Shown: positions 21,501 through 33,525 of the stretch, one piece after another | Layout of the letters: each line of letters starts with the position of its first letter | Numbering within the stretch: position 1 is the stretch's first letter | Source of the DNA: Pelodera strongyloides | Lineage: Eukaryota; Nematoda; Chromadorea; Rhabditida; Rhabditidae | Assembly: GCA_036852015.1 (NCBI GenBank) | Contig: JAANDG010000058.1 | Span: 62,001 to 126,000 of the forward strand | Length of the DNA stretch: 64,000 nt | Direction: 5' to 3' | Notes under the pieces: generated by a model | What the model saw: the letters and a program-made list of their open reading frames with translations, nothing else | The model's database searches: none | What the model was told of the DNA's origin: nothing | Made by a program: the position numbers and the translations under genes

Positions 21501-24349
21501 GTACGTACCACTACTCTGCAGCTTTTCCAACGAACAAGGGTAATCTGCATCACAAAAAAAAAACACAACAAGGCGAAAAAACGGACAAAAAGGTCAGTAA
21601 TGTCTAATGCCCAACCTTTAACAAAAGAATATCCGATTCCGAGTACTTCATACATCTGACAAGGACTGGCACGAGAGAGTTGAGGAAGGGAGAAAGAAGC
21701 TGCTTGCACACCTCGCCATTTTCGGCCAGAGCCAACCAGAACTCACAGGCCTCAAGAGCGATTGCCTCGTCTTGGTCCTAGAAACGAAATATAATATACA
21801 AATAATCAATTAATCATTTGCAGTGTAAAACAAGCTATCTAGTAAATGTCTAATAGGGGTTCGAAGGTGTAGTTTTATTTTATTTGGATAATTTGGAACC
21901 TGAGGAGAAAAAAGTTACACATATAAAAAAATCCTCATAGAGTAAAACAACATAATTTGTCTTAAACAGCAGAGCATTAAGGCATTAGAACTGCAACACA
22001 AAAAGCTTGCTCGGCAGCAACTAGCAACAACCAAAAGAGATAGAAACTACCTGTGTTTTGAGCACGATATAGTCGATGACGTTTGGAAGATTCGGGAGCA
22101 TCTTTTCAATGTGAGATTCGAGTAGTAGAGTGAGTGATCGACACAGTTGTTTTTGCACCTCCTGCAATCAGACAATATTATATATTACGAATCCACCTGT
22201 TGTTAACAGGTTGGCGGTTGGCGCAGGCACCAAAACAAGGCTATGAAAATACATTGACATCATTTACACTCTACTTTGACAGATTCAACCAACTTTTAAG
22301 TTTTTAGGATAAAAACACAATTCAACTAAACTGACCACTTCAGGATCATGGGCTCTTTGGAAGAGCTCCGTGAGGAAGTCGTCGACCACATCATTGATCG
22401 GCTCGTCGGGAACCATGAGGATTGAGTTGATACTGTTCATGGCAAGACCTCTGCAAGGAATGCCGAAATGCGACTCACGCAAATAAAATGGAAATTGTTT
22501 TCAACAAAATTTCGACACATAAATTCATTCAGCATCGAGAATTTCTCCGGGACGAAAGGAACAATACACCATAATTATGATGGTATAAATATGTCTTGGA
22601 GTCTTGGTTTTACTGTTTCTTTGTTCATTTTTTAATGAAGATTTTTAATAAAAAATAGCTCGCGATGATCATAGCCATACCTAACTCGTCCACTTTCATG
22701 ACGGAAGAAACGCAGAATTTTTGGTAACAACGGAGCAATGTGCTCATCCTTGTGTAGACGGTCACCGCTATCCTCAAACACCTTTTGAATGGCTCCAATG
22801 GCACCCTGAATTGAATATGAATAAATACTTGTATGTTGTGAATAATTTACTTCAAATAGAATAAAGCAACGTTTTCATTTCATGCACGGTCTTTCATAAC
22901 TGCCAGAACAGGAAGTAATTCCAAAACGTGAGCAGACACGTTGACACTGCCCCGATAATTACTGTGGAAACCCACAAACAATGTTATCGTTAATGGTTTC
23001 TAATTTAAAAATAGAAAAAATAACCTCCTGCATGTTGGGATCATTCTGTTGGTCTAACATAACTGCCAGAGTTGGGAGTAAATTGGGCCAGCTCTGTATT
23101 CCCTCCTCAACAACGATTGTCGTGATGATGATGCCAACCTAAACAAGAATGTTAAAATAATATATTCGGAAACTGACATATATTTAAAATGGTGGCGAAC
23201 AAGTCAAGTGTAGGCATTTCCAAGACCAGGCTCAACCCTGTTGCATATCCTTGCATCGACGTATTTGCCCGAATTTCTCGTCACTTTTTTTTACTTGTTT
23301 ACAAGTTTACATATATATTTATACATATAGATACAAGATACTTTTGTTCTGACGGAATAATTTTTTCAGTATAATGCTGCAGAAGAAACAAGCAGAAACC
23401 GTGGAGCCCCTTCCAAAAATCCCAACTGCAACACAGAAAAACAAAATACCTACCGTTGCCCTGATGAGCGCGTTGGGGTCGCCAATAACTTGCAAAGTCC
23501 TCTGTCGCACATAATCCCTGATCTCATCCGTTTGACGCAACCAATGGGAGCGGACATTATTCTTCAGAATTAGACCAGCGAGTGAGCGGTAGGCAGGCTA
23601 AAATATTTGCATTTTCCTGGCCGTTAAACTGCATGAGCACAATCCCATACTGAAATAAAGTTTATGGCGGTTTAAAAATTATTTTTATTTATAACTAAAC
23701 GTTTTTGTTGATTTTAATTTTATTTAAAACTTACCTTCGTGATTTTAAGCCCAATGTACAAATTTATGTTGAGATTCCCCTTAATTCGTATACACACTAG
23801 CTACACTTATTTTGTAGCTCAGCCTTAATTGAGGCATGAAGAAAACTTTTTTTAAGTAAAAGAATGAGTAGCTATAGCTATAGAAAATACCAACCTCTTC
23901 GTTCTTCAGCTCCGATAGAATGTAGACAAGATACATGCAGAAGCTCTGGTGCCCGTTCAATTGATCAAGTCGCTGCAACAATTTACATACATAATTAACG
24001 ATTGGCAATCCTTAACTAAATGCCTCTGCCCCACCCCGTTCTGCAATAGCACCGCATTTTTAACCAATAAAAGTATTACCAGCCACATTCAAAATCCGTT
24101 TATACCAACCTGTTGAACATTCCGCTGCACTTCAGAATCAGTAGATTGTGAATGTTGCAGGAGAAGCATCACCTGTAAAGAAAATTTGCAATTATCGCAG
24201 ACTGGTATAAAAAAGACAGACGGTAGAGTATCAAAAATGCAAGAACTAAATAAAGTTTGGCTTCATCTACCAATAAAGGAGAACAATTTGACGAATTCAG
24301 ATCGTTTTACCTGTTGCAACTCTTCATGGTTCGGCTGGAAACCCTCCAT
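15580..24349 (-). CDS. TNPO1: transportin-1 (karyopherin/importin beta-2)
   Basis: A nuclear import receptor that carries PY-NLS cargoes such as RNA-binding proteins through the nuclear pore and is released by Ran-GTP. There are 27 exons, in coding order: 24311-24349, 24110-24172, 23895-23972, 23454-23597, 23025-23138, 22681-22805, 22336-22450, 22051-22161, 21616-21777, 21184-21288, 20776-20836, 20338-20447, 20091-20198, 19731-19838, 19426-19503, 18960-19031, 18617-18757, 18332-18420, 18023-18101, 17490-17606, 17251-17338, 17004-17086, 16735-16846, 16511-16610, 16306-16381, 15956-16030 and 15580-15687. They sum to 2661 bp, or 886 aa, close to the human length, with every phase closing. It is collinear with human TNPO1 throughout. 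Marks include [16 protein letters not shown] (Ran-binding N-terminal HEAT region), [14 protein letters not shown] followed by the acidic loop [17 protein letters not shown] (residues about 355-371), and [46 protein letters not shown] and [10 protein letters not shown] at the end. The acidic HEAT-8 loop is the cargo-release element. It is somewhat shorter than in human. Confidence 0.97.
19177..19339. mobile_element. family A TTAA MITE in transportin intron
   Basis: 163 bp between perfect TTAA duplications (19173-19176 and 19340-19343). The left end AGCGAAATACCGGCCGG and the right end CCGGCCGGTATTTCGCT are complementary. It lies between exons 15 and 16 of transportin. It is one of the best-preserved short family A copies in the window. 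Confidence 0.9.
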
Positions 24350-24700
24350 CGTTCTTCCTAGTCTTCTCGGTTATTTCAGTCTCCTCTATATTGGTATCTC
24401 CTTTGCATAACAGTTTACCCGTGCAGTAAACTATACGTCTGTGGCGTATAAACAAAGGCAGTGAGTTGAACTGAAAACGATATTTATTATATTACTTGTG
24501 AATGCACAACAGGGTAAACGCAACTGAAACGTAACCTTACTTAGTAGATGGAGAACGTGTAGAACAAAACAAAACAACAACATAAATAAACATATAACAG
24601 AATTAAACACATTTTTAAAACAAAAATTCAAATGTGCCGACGACACGAGCGCGCGCAGTTTAGGAGGCGTTGCCAAAAATCGTTGCGCGTTTGCAACATT
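24350..24700 (-). promoter_or_regulatory. presumed transportin promoter and 5' UTR
   Basis: The stretch directly upstream of the transportin start. A CpG-bearing segment at about 24637-24697 (GAGCGCGCGCAG, GTTGCGCGTTTGC) stands out from AT-rich surroundings and is the most likely core promoter. No TATA box or mapped start supports this. It is positional inference only. Confidence 0.3.
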
Positions 24701-25679
24701 TTTCGCAGAGTGGTCTATTTACAGTAATCATTTTTCTTACTGTAAAACAATGTAAATTTTACATTTTTTACGCAACTTTTGTTTGTATAGCAAGTTAGTT
24801 GTCAAATATGTAAATTGTTCACGTGTAAAACTCGGGATATTAATATTTATTGAACACGAGCAACGTTAGAAATCCCTTATCGTATTTATGGTCTCAGCGC
24901 CCATATATCTAGATATCTTTACTACATCTAGACCATTTATCAAAGTACTAGTCCTTTAAAGCAGTATTCCTAGTTCGGATTAGTTCGGATTACTGTTATT
25001 TCTATTTTTTCAATTGTCTTAGTTTTTGTTCAAACTATTATTAGGCAAAAAACGGAACGCTTTAAAACAAGCATTCTTCCAAAATTATACTCAAATTCAA
25101 ATCATTATGACCACTTGATGAGAATTCACCTGTGCGGTTCAAATGCTGATCTACTGACCTGACCACGGCCTGACCACTTTTTTTTCTCCACATACTTTCG
25201 CAATGCAGCATTTCTCCGTTGCTCTCCTTTCAAAAAGTATAATGAACATTTTATACATATTTTGCACAAATCTTGTGTATTTATTCAGTTACGTTTATTA
25301 TAAATGAGAGACAACTATTGTCCCTCTTTGAACTTTTCCGATGCAGAAAACATCACAAAAAATTCTCTATTTGAAGATAATACCACAGAAGCTTCCCTTC
25401 ACACCTTGCGCCATTTATTCGCCGCACAACCTTTTTTTGCGTCATAGCCGCACTGCGCAATTAGCAGAGTTTCGTCTAGCAGTTTCTTAGAAATATATAT
25501 GAAAAGAATTGTTTCATGAGCTAGCACCTAATTTGTAAGTCACAGTGGTCTTGACGCTGAAGAACGATTTGTAACATAAGGTAAAGATAGAATGCATTTT
25601 TGCTTTATAACCGCTAAATGCTACCGTGAGGTCTGCGTCCGTCACCCAGCCAAAAACTTCCTCGTTAAACTCTTTTCAC
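24701..25679. other. no gene recognised
   Basis: AT-rich spacer upstream of transportin. I see no supported exon, no TTAA element and no long repeat. Confidence 0.4.
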
Positions 25680-25960
25680 GATATAGCCTGGTGGTCCAGT
25701 GCGCGTTCGTCTCTAACGCAATCGACCCGAGTTCGATTCCGGCACGTGACACCTTTGAAACCACCACCAGGCGAGGGAATCATGGGCGATCCCTCCTGGC
25801 CCTAGCCCGAATACGTCGAGCAATTTGTCATCTGGAACTCGTCGCCTACTGCTCAGGACCTCTGCGGAACATGTCATAAGCAAACCTTGAAACTGTACTT
25901 TGAACTCCCTTGAATAAAGGTGCACGCTCTTGAAGCGTAAAACAATTTTTTTTTAAATAT
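25680..25960 (+). mobile_element. tRNA-derived SINE
   Basis: The 5' part is tRNA-like. It has an A-box region TGGTGGTCCAGTGC (from 25689), an anticodon-like stem GCGTT/AACGC, and a B box GAGTTCGATTCC (25729-25740). A GC-richer body of about 200 bp follows, with a local inverted pair GGGAATCATGGGCGATCCC. It then becomes AT-rich and ends near a run of T after 25946. No acceptor stem forms and the loop lacks U33, so this is a SINE and not a tRNA gene. I could not place its target-site duplication. Confidence 0.65.
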
Positions 25961-26881
25961 ATTTACTCATCTGCGTCCTGGTTCTTATTTTTGTTAGTTT
26001 ACTGGTCGCTTCGTTATTCTGTATTTTCCTGTACTTGTGTCACTAGATATTTTCCTGGGCTTCGTGTGTTCACACCATAAGAAAAAGTCACTCCAAATTC
26101 ATCATTTTTATTAATCAATATACAGACAACAAGCAATCAATAACTGAGATCAAGTCGATAAAGAAGCAACTGGGTGGCATAAAGAATCATAACATGGATA
26201 CAAATAATGTACAACAATAATGTAGGGTCGTAGTTATAGGTAATTGACTACTTGTACTATATATTATACAGCGTGCGGGATAGATACCCCGTGTGTCGTT
26301 GGTCAGTTGGTGCATACAAAAGTTATCAAATACCAGCAACAGGAAAATAAAATAAAAATAAATATTGTACAAAATAGTTTAGGGTGTAATGATGCATACT
26401 TAGAAAGTAATACTTATTCTGATTTGTTATTTAGTAATTATCGGCAACATTCACCAAAGACTGAGAGAAGGGTTTCGATTGGGAAACACTGGAACTTATC
26501 ACTGATTTTGCACAAATCCAACGTGAATACTGAATACTACATCATGTTTGATCTATCAAACACCCGTTGATAGAATAAACCGATAAACCAATAAACTCTC
26601 ATTTCGTTGCAGACATTAGGATTTAGAAATATCATAGCAAGCAGCAAGCATGAAAGAACAGTGCAGTTACAGATACGCTTGAGGAAATATAACCCAAATA
26701 ATAATAAAAAAAGGTAAAGAAAGGCAAAGACAAAAAGTAACCCGTTGAAGAATGCAAGTAAGCGTGGATATATGGCAAGGTGAATGTTTTACAATGACAA
26801 AGTTGAACTCCTAATATCATTCTCGATTCAATAACAGCCAGTTGTAATATGTTGTACCCCTGCGTTCTTTATTTATTTATT
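25961..26881. other. no gene recognised
   Basis: AT-rich intergenic sequence between the SINE and the presumed 3' UTR of the PY-motif membrane protein. A short plus-strand frame (26244-26570) has no family or splice support. Confidence 0.4.
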
Positions 26882-27019
26882 TATTAAATAACACCGAGGT
26901 GTACCTATGTACCTATGCTAATTGTAAGTGTGATATTTTATTGTTATCATCTCATTTGCTTATAATACATGATAACGCAGTTATTCAACATACCTTTGAA
27001 AAACCGGCTGTTATACCAC
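26882..27019. mobile_element. degenerate family A TTAA element
   Basis: The right end ACCGGCTGTTATACCACTTTTAA is a diverged family A terminus next to a TTAA-like site. The left end is too decayed to place exactly. It lies just past the stop codon of the PY-motif membrane protein, so probably in its 3' UTR. Confidence 0.4.
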
Positions 27020-27056
27020 TTTTAAATTAGAATAAACCTAATTACAATCATTCCGG

Positions 27057-28514
27057 TTATACAACATCTATCTCTGCCAATGGAGCTGCACCCTTGCCTG
27101 CTGGTGAGATGCAATTACGAGGATTCACTACCGTATATGGTGGTGATGGTGTTATTTGGTTGGACACTCCACATACTACAGCTTTAGGTGTGGAAACCTG
27201 CACATCATCCTCGAGGGAATCGATATTGAGAACAACCGGTTTGTGGAGTCGAGACAGAGCTTCGTCGTATGTAGGAGGCGGAGCTTCCTGGTTGACAACG
27301 GTATCGTAGCTGGGTGGTGGCTTGCTTCGATCTCTGGAACATCTGTTGTTGTTATTAGTTCGATGTAGATTTCGCTGCTGACACCAGTTTTTCTTAGCCA
27401 TACCATCCCACACGACATGGATTAAAGCGGTACGAAAGGTGGTTTTAGAACGACTACAGAGCAACAGTGAAAGAAGGGTAAGAAATTTGCATACAATACA
27501 TGGGCAAGTGGTCGCAACGGATTTTCTCACCTCTTATTCAACTCCTTGAGGATTCCAAAGCTGGCGCTGAACATGGCGTGCACTTCAAAGATGAAAAGTA
27601 CTACAGAGATGAGAAGCCATGAAAGATGGGGAATATTAACCGGCTCCCCGTTCTCGATGATCTGCAGGCCGTAGAAGAGAGCGCCCGACGACAGAGTTAC
27701 CTAAAATTATATTTTTTCAAGAGACTTCTATGAGTTACGAAAATCAACACTGGTGAACCTGGTCCTTGTTAGAATAACTCCAACTAGTTATAACGCTGCA
27801 GCGTGCTGCACGTAGACAGCGATATAGTTCAATTCTAAGTTTACAGATAAGACACTTTACAGCAAATGAATAACATGGGAAGAAAATGTATTATCTTTCT
27901 GGTCATTTTAGTGATATACCCACACAAAAAGAATAGCGCTAGGAAAAACAACAAGAACAAAACGTAAGTAGAGTACAGGGTAACAATTGGGTTGTGTTGC
28001 TAGAGTTCGACGAAAGTTGTATTTATCCGCGTTCACAATTTGTGCAAGTATACTTGAAGCGAAATACCAGCCAGTTTTTGAAACGCATCTCAAATATCTG
28101 CATTATTATTCAGTTATGCTAAGTGGGGTCGAATTGGGGTCTATTTTTTATTCTAATTTATGCCCACTTGCATATGATGCATACCCTGCATACGAAAGCA
28201 GGGGTGCGCGATGCGTTTCAAAAACGCGGCATTTCGCTTAACTCATTACTAGCCTCTAGCAACTCATTACTAGCCTCTAGCGATATACTAGTCGATGTCT
28301 AATATAATAAAGAAGTAAGTTGACCCACCTTAAAAACCACATTTGGTGCTATGAAGACGGGCCTCAGGTTGTGTAATCCATACAATGCCGAGAGTACGAT
28401 CGCAGTATTCAGGATGAATATACAAAAGGAGAAGGCACTATCCGTCCCGAAGACTTGCAGGGTGAGCAGCACAGAATTCGCGAAATTGATGATCATCAGT
28501 ATACTGTAGGCCAT
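27057..28514 (-). CDS. multi-pass membrane protein with PPxY tail (LAPTM-like architecture)
   Basis: Three exons fit in phase: 28329-28514 (the exon begins at 28520, six bases before the Met), 27531-27700 and 27057-27453, giving 250 aa. The first about 118 residues hold about four hydrophobic segments: ILMIINFANSVLLTLQV, FSFCIFILNTAIVLSALYGL, a weaker one around VVFKVTLSSGALFYGL, and LSWLLISVVLFIFEV. The rest is a soluble tail with PPPSY (164-168) and PPPTYDEAL (177-185). PPxY motifs bind WW domains of NEDD4-family ubiquitin ligases. Four TM helices plus C-terminal PY motifs is the layout of LAPTM lysosomal proteins, but I do not see enough identity to assign it to that family. A splice acceptor (TTTTCAG) lies just ahead of the Met, so an upstream exon exists: either 5' UTR or extra N-terminal coding. 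The intron between exons 1 and 2 carries a family A element. Confidence 0.72.
28058..28237. mobile_element. family A TTAA MITE in intron
   Basis: The left end AGCGAAATACCAGCC follows TTGA (a mutated TTAA). The right end GCGGCATTTCGC is followed by TTAA (28238-28241). It lies inside the first intron of the PY-motif membrane protein. The core shares TATGC-rich motifs with the other copies. Confidence 0.8.
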
Positions 28515-29002
28515 TCTTGTCTGAAAAAGGATACGGTATTGGTTAGTGTTGCAAACTACAAACTACATATTGGCTAAAGTTTGTAAAGGAGACCAGTGTT
28601 CTCTTTCAAGCTCAGGCTCATGGTCAGGCAAAAAAAGTTATTTTGATTTCTTCTGCAATGAATCTAAAGACTATAGAATCAAGAATGTTGGCTATAAAAC
28701 TTGGGAACCATGCATGGTCTCAAAATTGGAAGTTATTATTAATTATAAATTTGTCAGTAAGAATGTCAAAATCTATAAATATACAAGGTGACGGAACCAA
28801 TTTATGATACTAAATAGCTTTATGGCAGCTTTTCATTAAAGAAGGGTTCGTAAATTTTACAATCGTTCGAAAACCTTTAAAGTGTTATTGCCCACGTGCA
28901 CTCTGACCAAGGATAGGAAAACAATTAGAATCGACTAGTGCCAAATTTTGGCCTTTACCCGCACTACTATGTCCTAATGGATACAAAAAACCCGAAAGTT
29001 AA

Positions 29003-29188
29003 AGCGATATAACAGCCGGTTTTGAAACGTAAGCTAGATGATAGACGCTGTATTCCTAGGGTTTACTTATGCTGTATGCAAGTAACTACGAGATACTGAG
29101 CGATTGTTTATTCTAATCATAATAATTTGCATGCATAAGGGAGCACAGTAGTCCATCATAAGTTTCAAAAACCGACTGTTATACCGCT
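29003..29188. mobile_element. family A TTAA MITE (AGCGATATAACAG subtype)
   Basis: The left end AGCGATATAACAGCCGG follows TTAA (28999-29002). The right end CCGACTGTTATACCGCT closes the inverted repeat, but the right TTAA is lost (ACGT). It is 186 bp, with no coding. Confidence 0.8.
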
Positions 29189-30226
29189 ACGTATACTCGA
29201 AGTGTACATAGCGATACCAGATGTTTAAAATGCACTTGTTTGATGGCAAAAGAACACTGATGACGATATTTGATTCGGAGCGAGAAAACTTTGTGAGAGA
29301 GGTGCGATAGAGAAGAAGAATTTTCCAATAATAAAGACGGAATTTCTACTTGAGAAATAGAGAAGTGATCAGGGTTCAAGACGTTCTAAAGTCAATTAAA
29401 CTCATTGAACGATTCGTGGTCCGAAACAAAATAAGGTGGCGGTGGAAAAATAATTCAATAATTATAAATATTGAGTAAACACATGTAATTAACTAATTAA
29501 CATTCAGCCGACAACATAAAGTGGCTGTAGATGTAGTACGATGCAAGGAATATTATTAGCCATTATTAAAACATGTAATTTATCGTTCGAACAAAGTTCA
29601 TTCAGATAAAGGTAATCTTATTGACAAAATCTAATCTTATTGACAGTTAGGCACTTTTGTAAAAATCAGGTACTCGTGCTGTGGTATCAAATCACGAGCG
29701 TTTTAATGAAACTCTGATTTTTGGGTAGAAGAATTTTAAAAGCATTTCCATCAGAGTCGATAAAAGATATGAACAATGATGGATGTGGATAGAGTTGAGA
29801 GAAAGATCGCCGAGGAATTATACTCTAAATGAACGAGAAGTAAGTATTTGTGCTTATTTATACGTCGATTAAAAGGAGTATCCATGTCTGCGTTGGGCCA
29901 CAAGAGCGGATGAACATGAGAAACCCATGAAAATGGTCGAACACGTGTGGCGCATTAGCGGCACACCACTTTAGTAGTCATTCCCATTTCCACAATAGGT
30001 GTCATGGTAGAGTTTGCGAGATAGTACATGCAAATTGTACGAATGATTTTTTTTATAAACAAAGTCGCCTCCTTGAAATTTCTTTACAAATTCAGCACGC
30101 GCTTGAACATACCCCATTTGAGAGGTTGTATTTTCATGGCAAATATTTCTAATTTGGTTTCAAGTGGTTCACGGTGCGGGTGACTGTTAATAAAAAACTT
30201 ACACAACAACATTTTGAGATATGGGT

Positions 30227-30262
30227 AGAGAGTGAGAGAGAGAGAGAGCCGTAGAGAGATTG
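30227..30262. repeat. (GA)n simple repeat
   Basis: A short GAGA tract with interruptions, one of many purine-rich tracts between 30 and 48 kb. Confidence 0.7.
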
Positions 30263-30307
30263 TATATTAAGGAAAGCCATTGAATATTAAGATGGAGCAG
30301 TCTTTAA

Positions 30308-30698
30308 AGGGACAGGCCCATCAAAATAAACCTACATTTACGATACGTTCATAATGACTATCAAGCATTTTTATTACAATACATACAAACTAAATTTCAC
30401 CATTATTCGCCCTAGACAACTTTTTTTCCAATGCGCTCTGCTCAAATGTATACCATAAAACTGCAGATTTCAAAGCTATATATGCAAATTTTAATCGCAT
30501 TATAATTTCACGATAAATTTGCATTGACGACAAGGATATTTGCGGCTCTACGGTATACATTTGAGCAGAGCGCATCGGAAAAAAAGTTTTCAATGGCAAA
30601 TAAATGTGAAATTTAGTTTGTATATATTGTAATAAAAATGCTTGATAGTCACTATGGACGTATCGTAAATATAGGTTTACTTTGATGGGCCTGTTCCT
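30308..30698. mobile_element. TTAA fold-back MITE, family B2
   Basis: 391 bp flanked by TTAA (30304-30307 and 30699-30702). The ends AGGGACAGGCCCATCAAA and its near-complement are followed by arms of about 185 bp that pair along the whole element, for example TACCATAAAACTGCAG against the GCGGCTCTACGGTATAC side. Transcription would give a long hairpin RNA. Its interior differs from family B1, B3 and B4. Confidence 0.88.
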
Positions 30699-31903
30699 TT
30701 AATTGCTCGCTGCACTTACTTCAAGCCAAGAAATTAGAGAAAGAAAGGGAAAATATTATATTAGTTCGTGTAAACTACAGAGAACGGCCAGATATTACCT
30801 GTAAATTAAAAATCACTGATGTTCCGTCTAGTGACGTAGCGCATACATGACTCTTCAATCACGCAATAAGGAGAGAGAGAGGGTTAGAGAGTATAGACAC
30901 AGAGAGAAAGGATGATAGAGAGTATAACACAACTAAACAGTGCTGGTAACCGTCACAAAATGGGAATAACACCAAAGTGTTGGCTTTTCAGTCTTAATGG
31001 CTGAAGATGGAAAGAGTCTCCAAACAAAAGAGGATTATTTTTGGGGATTTGAATTCTCATGATCAGAATACTGTATCTCTTAGCTTCCTTCTTCCAAGTG
31101 GTGTTCAAACTCAGGTAGACCAGTGGGTTTGCTTTGCCGACGCTGAACGTCAGCAATGCTTATATATGCTGCTGGGCCAGATGACGACATACCTAATACC
31201 ACGTAAACCATTGAATAAACCGGTTAAAAATTTACGTATAAATTGATAAATGCTAATAAAACCGTGGTGTTATTGTTGGTGATGACGGGACTATATTTAC
31301 GTAATATTTTCATGAATTTTGAATTCATTTGCTTCTATCTTTGGTGTAAAATCATGAATTTCATTTGGTAGGATGGGATCTAATTGCGAAGCAAATACGA
31401 CCAGATTTTCGAACTTTCCTTACTTAGGCAGTTTTTCAATAACCTATTCAAAACAACAAAAAGACAAGCTTCACTAATTGACAGACATAACACATTTGTA
31501 CGAAGCTAATTAGGCTCCCAATTCAGTAGGTTTAGGTAAAGAACTGAAAATAATGCAGTAGAGAGTAATTTTAAGGTTTACAATTAGCGGAACTAGGATA
31601 TCAGTGACTGACCAAACGATTGTAAACCATTCGATTTATATGACCAAGGAACACGGATAAGCCCCAGACAAAGTATAATTAATGATTTGACGCACTGTCG
31701 CGAGACTATAAATCTAATTTAGAGTATACAACTTATGAACGTAATTGCTTTATTTTGTTGCGAGCCCAAAGTGTACTCTAATTGTATTGTAGACGCAGTA
31801 AATTAACAGATCAAAAACAATTGTATTTGTATACGCAAAAAATAGCTTTAGGCGTAGACAGGATCACGTAGGTACCTATGTAAGACCATGCAGGATAACT
31901 TAA

Positions 31904-32379
31904 AGGGATAGGTTCACCTCGAATTGCACCTTTTTTTATAATTTATGTTGATAGTATGACCTATGACGGTCAAAATGCGAAAATTGCAGTAAATTTCCTT
32001 TGCTCCCCGTAGTAGGAGAGCTTGCTCAAAAAAAGCTAAACTACCTCGAATCTATAAAACAATTGGGGTACCGCAGCCATGGTATGTGGGAAATAGCGCA
32101 GGAGGACTGGAGGTGCAGATATTGTTGTGATAGACAGAGGATGATAAAAGGGCCCTGTATTTTCTAGCGTCTCCAGCCCGGCTGCGCTATTTCCCACATA
32201 CCATGACTGCGGTACTCCAATTGTTTTATAGATCCGAGGTAGTGTAGCTTTTTTTGAGCAAGCTCTCCTACTACGGGGAGCAAAGGAAATTTACTGCAAT
32301 TTTCGCATTTTGACCGTCATAGGTCATACTATCAACATAAATTATAAAAAAAGGTGCAATTCGAGGTGAACCTATCCCT
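31904..32379. mobile_element. TTAA fold-back MITE, family B3
   Basis: 476 bp with perfect TTAA duplications (31900-31903 and 32380-32383). The ends AGGGATAGGTTCACCTCG and its complement lead into nearly perfect arms of about 200 bp, including GGTATGTGGGAAATAGCGCA on one side and its complement on the other. The central loop is purine-rich. The high arm identity suggests recent activity or arm homogenisation. Confidence 0.92.
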
Positions 32380-32869
32380 TTAATATAAATCGTTGTTAAT
32401 ACTTTGACTTGATGAATTCAACTTCAGAGTTCACAATAAAGCCCCATCATACGCGAAACATAAATAATATCTTTCCAGGACATCGTAAAATTCACGTGTT
32501 GAAATTAACAATTGCGTAAATGCACATGTTCAAAAAAATATATGCGCCCGAGGTTGCGTAATTCATCCTACAATAGTTTATTGTTCCAACTCAATGCACG
32601 ACATATACATACGTAAGTGAAGTCCATTTCCGATGTAATAATAAAACATAAAATACGTCTTCCAAATAGGCATTGTTGCATAGAAAGGGCCCCAGAATAA
32701 GTCTTTGAGTGTGGAGAAACTACATTACATTAGGCATTATCGTATAGTACATACATATGGTCCGGGTACGTAAATAATTATTAGCTAAATTATATTGATC
32801 GTAATTTTCCAGTTCAAGCATAATAAAGTGTACTAATGTTATGACATACTAGCTTTTGCTACAAGCGGC

Positions 32870-33168
32870 GGCTGCAAACAAAATAAACCGCTGCGCAACT
32901 CTGGTTCTCAACCGCGCTCGCCCCCTCTTTTTGGTCCACTTCGCGGTTAGCTGGGTGTGCGCTGCGCAGTTGGCCGAGGGTGCGCTGCGTGGTTGAGCTT
33001 CCCGAGGCACCGCTATCCGAGTAGTTTGCAAACTGCGCGGGGCTAGCTACGCGTGTACTCTAATTTGCGCAGCTAGGAGAGGGTGCAGGAACGTAGCAGG
33101 GCAATTCCGCACCCTGAAAAATGGGCGATGATAGCGCGCGCTCGAAAGCAGCCGGCTTCACGGTAAAA
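32870..33168 (+). promoter_or_regulatory. CpG-rich island with a possible first coding exon
   Basis: From about 32870 to 33115 the sequence is GC- and CpG-rich, with short recurring words such as TGCGCAGTT and TGCGCTGCG. It ends in an ATG at 33121 that opens MGDDSARSKAAGFT up to a good donor, ACG|GTAAAA (33162/33163). This looks like a promoter plus first exon, but I find no downstream exon that joins in phase. It could instead be a GC-rich repeat. Confidence 0.3.
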
Positions 33169-33423
33169 AACAATTACTCAATTACAGTTACACACCAAAA
33201 CAATAGTACACTAATAAATTACCTACCATCAGATTATATGGGAATAGAATTGAGCAGTGCATCGTTCAGATGGCTTCTTGAATTAGCGACTGACACTTTT
33301 GAGTGAATGTTGCTCTTTATGAATTTCAGAATTTCATTAGATCTTAATTTATAGGTTATCTAGAAGAGGGATGTCTGATTATCTCATTAACCTCTTATCA
33401 CTTATTCAGAGCGTCATTCATAA

Positions 33424-33525
33424 AGAGAGACAGAGAGAAAGAAACAGAGAGAGAAATGATTGCTGAGAGAGGAAGTAGATACAGAGGGGACAAACGGAAG
33501 AACAGAGAGAGAAGACAGTAAGGCG
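33424..33525. repeat. interrupted (GA)n tract
   Basis: About 100 bp of GAGA and GAAA purine repeats with frequent interruptions. Confidence 0.6.

Noticed and set aside
21284..21709. 141-aa and 127-aa minus-strand frames inside the transportin gene
   Set aside because: They are exon-plus-intron read-through. Only 21616-21777 and 21184-21288 are exons, in the transportin frame.
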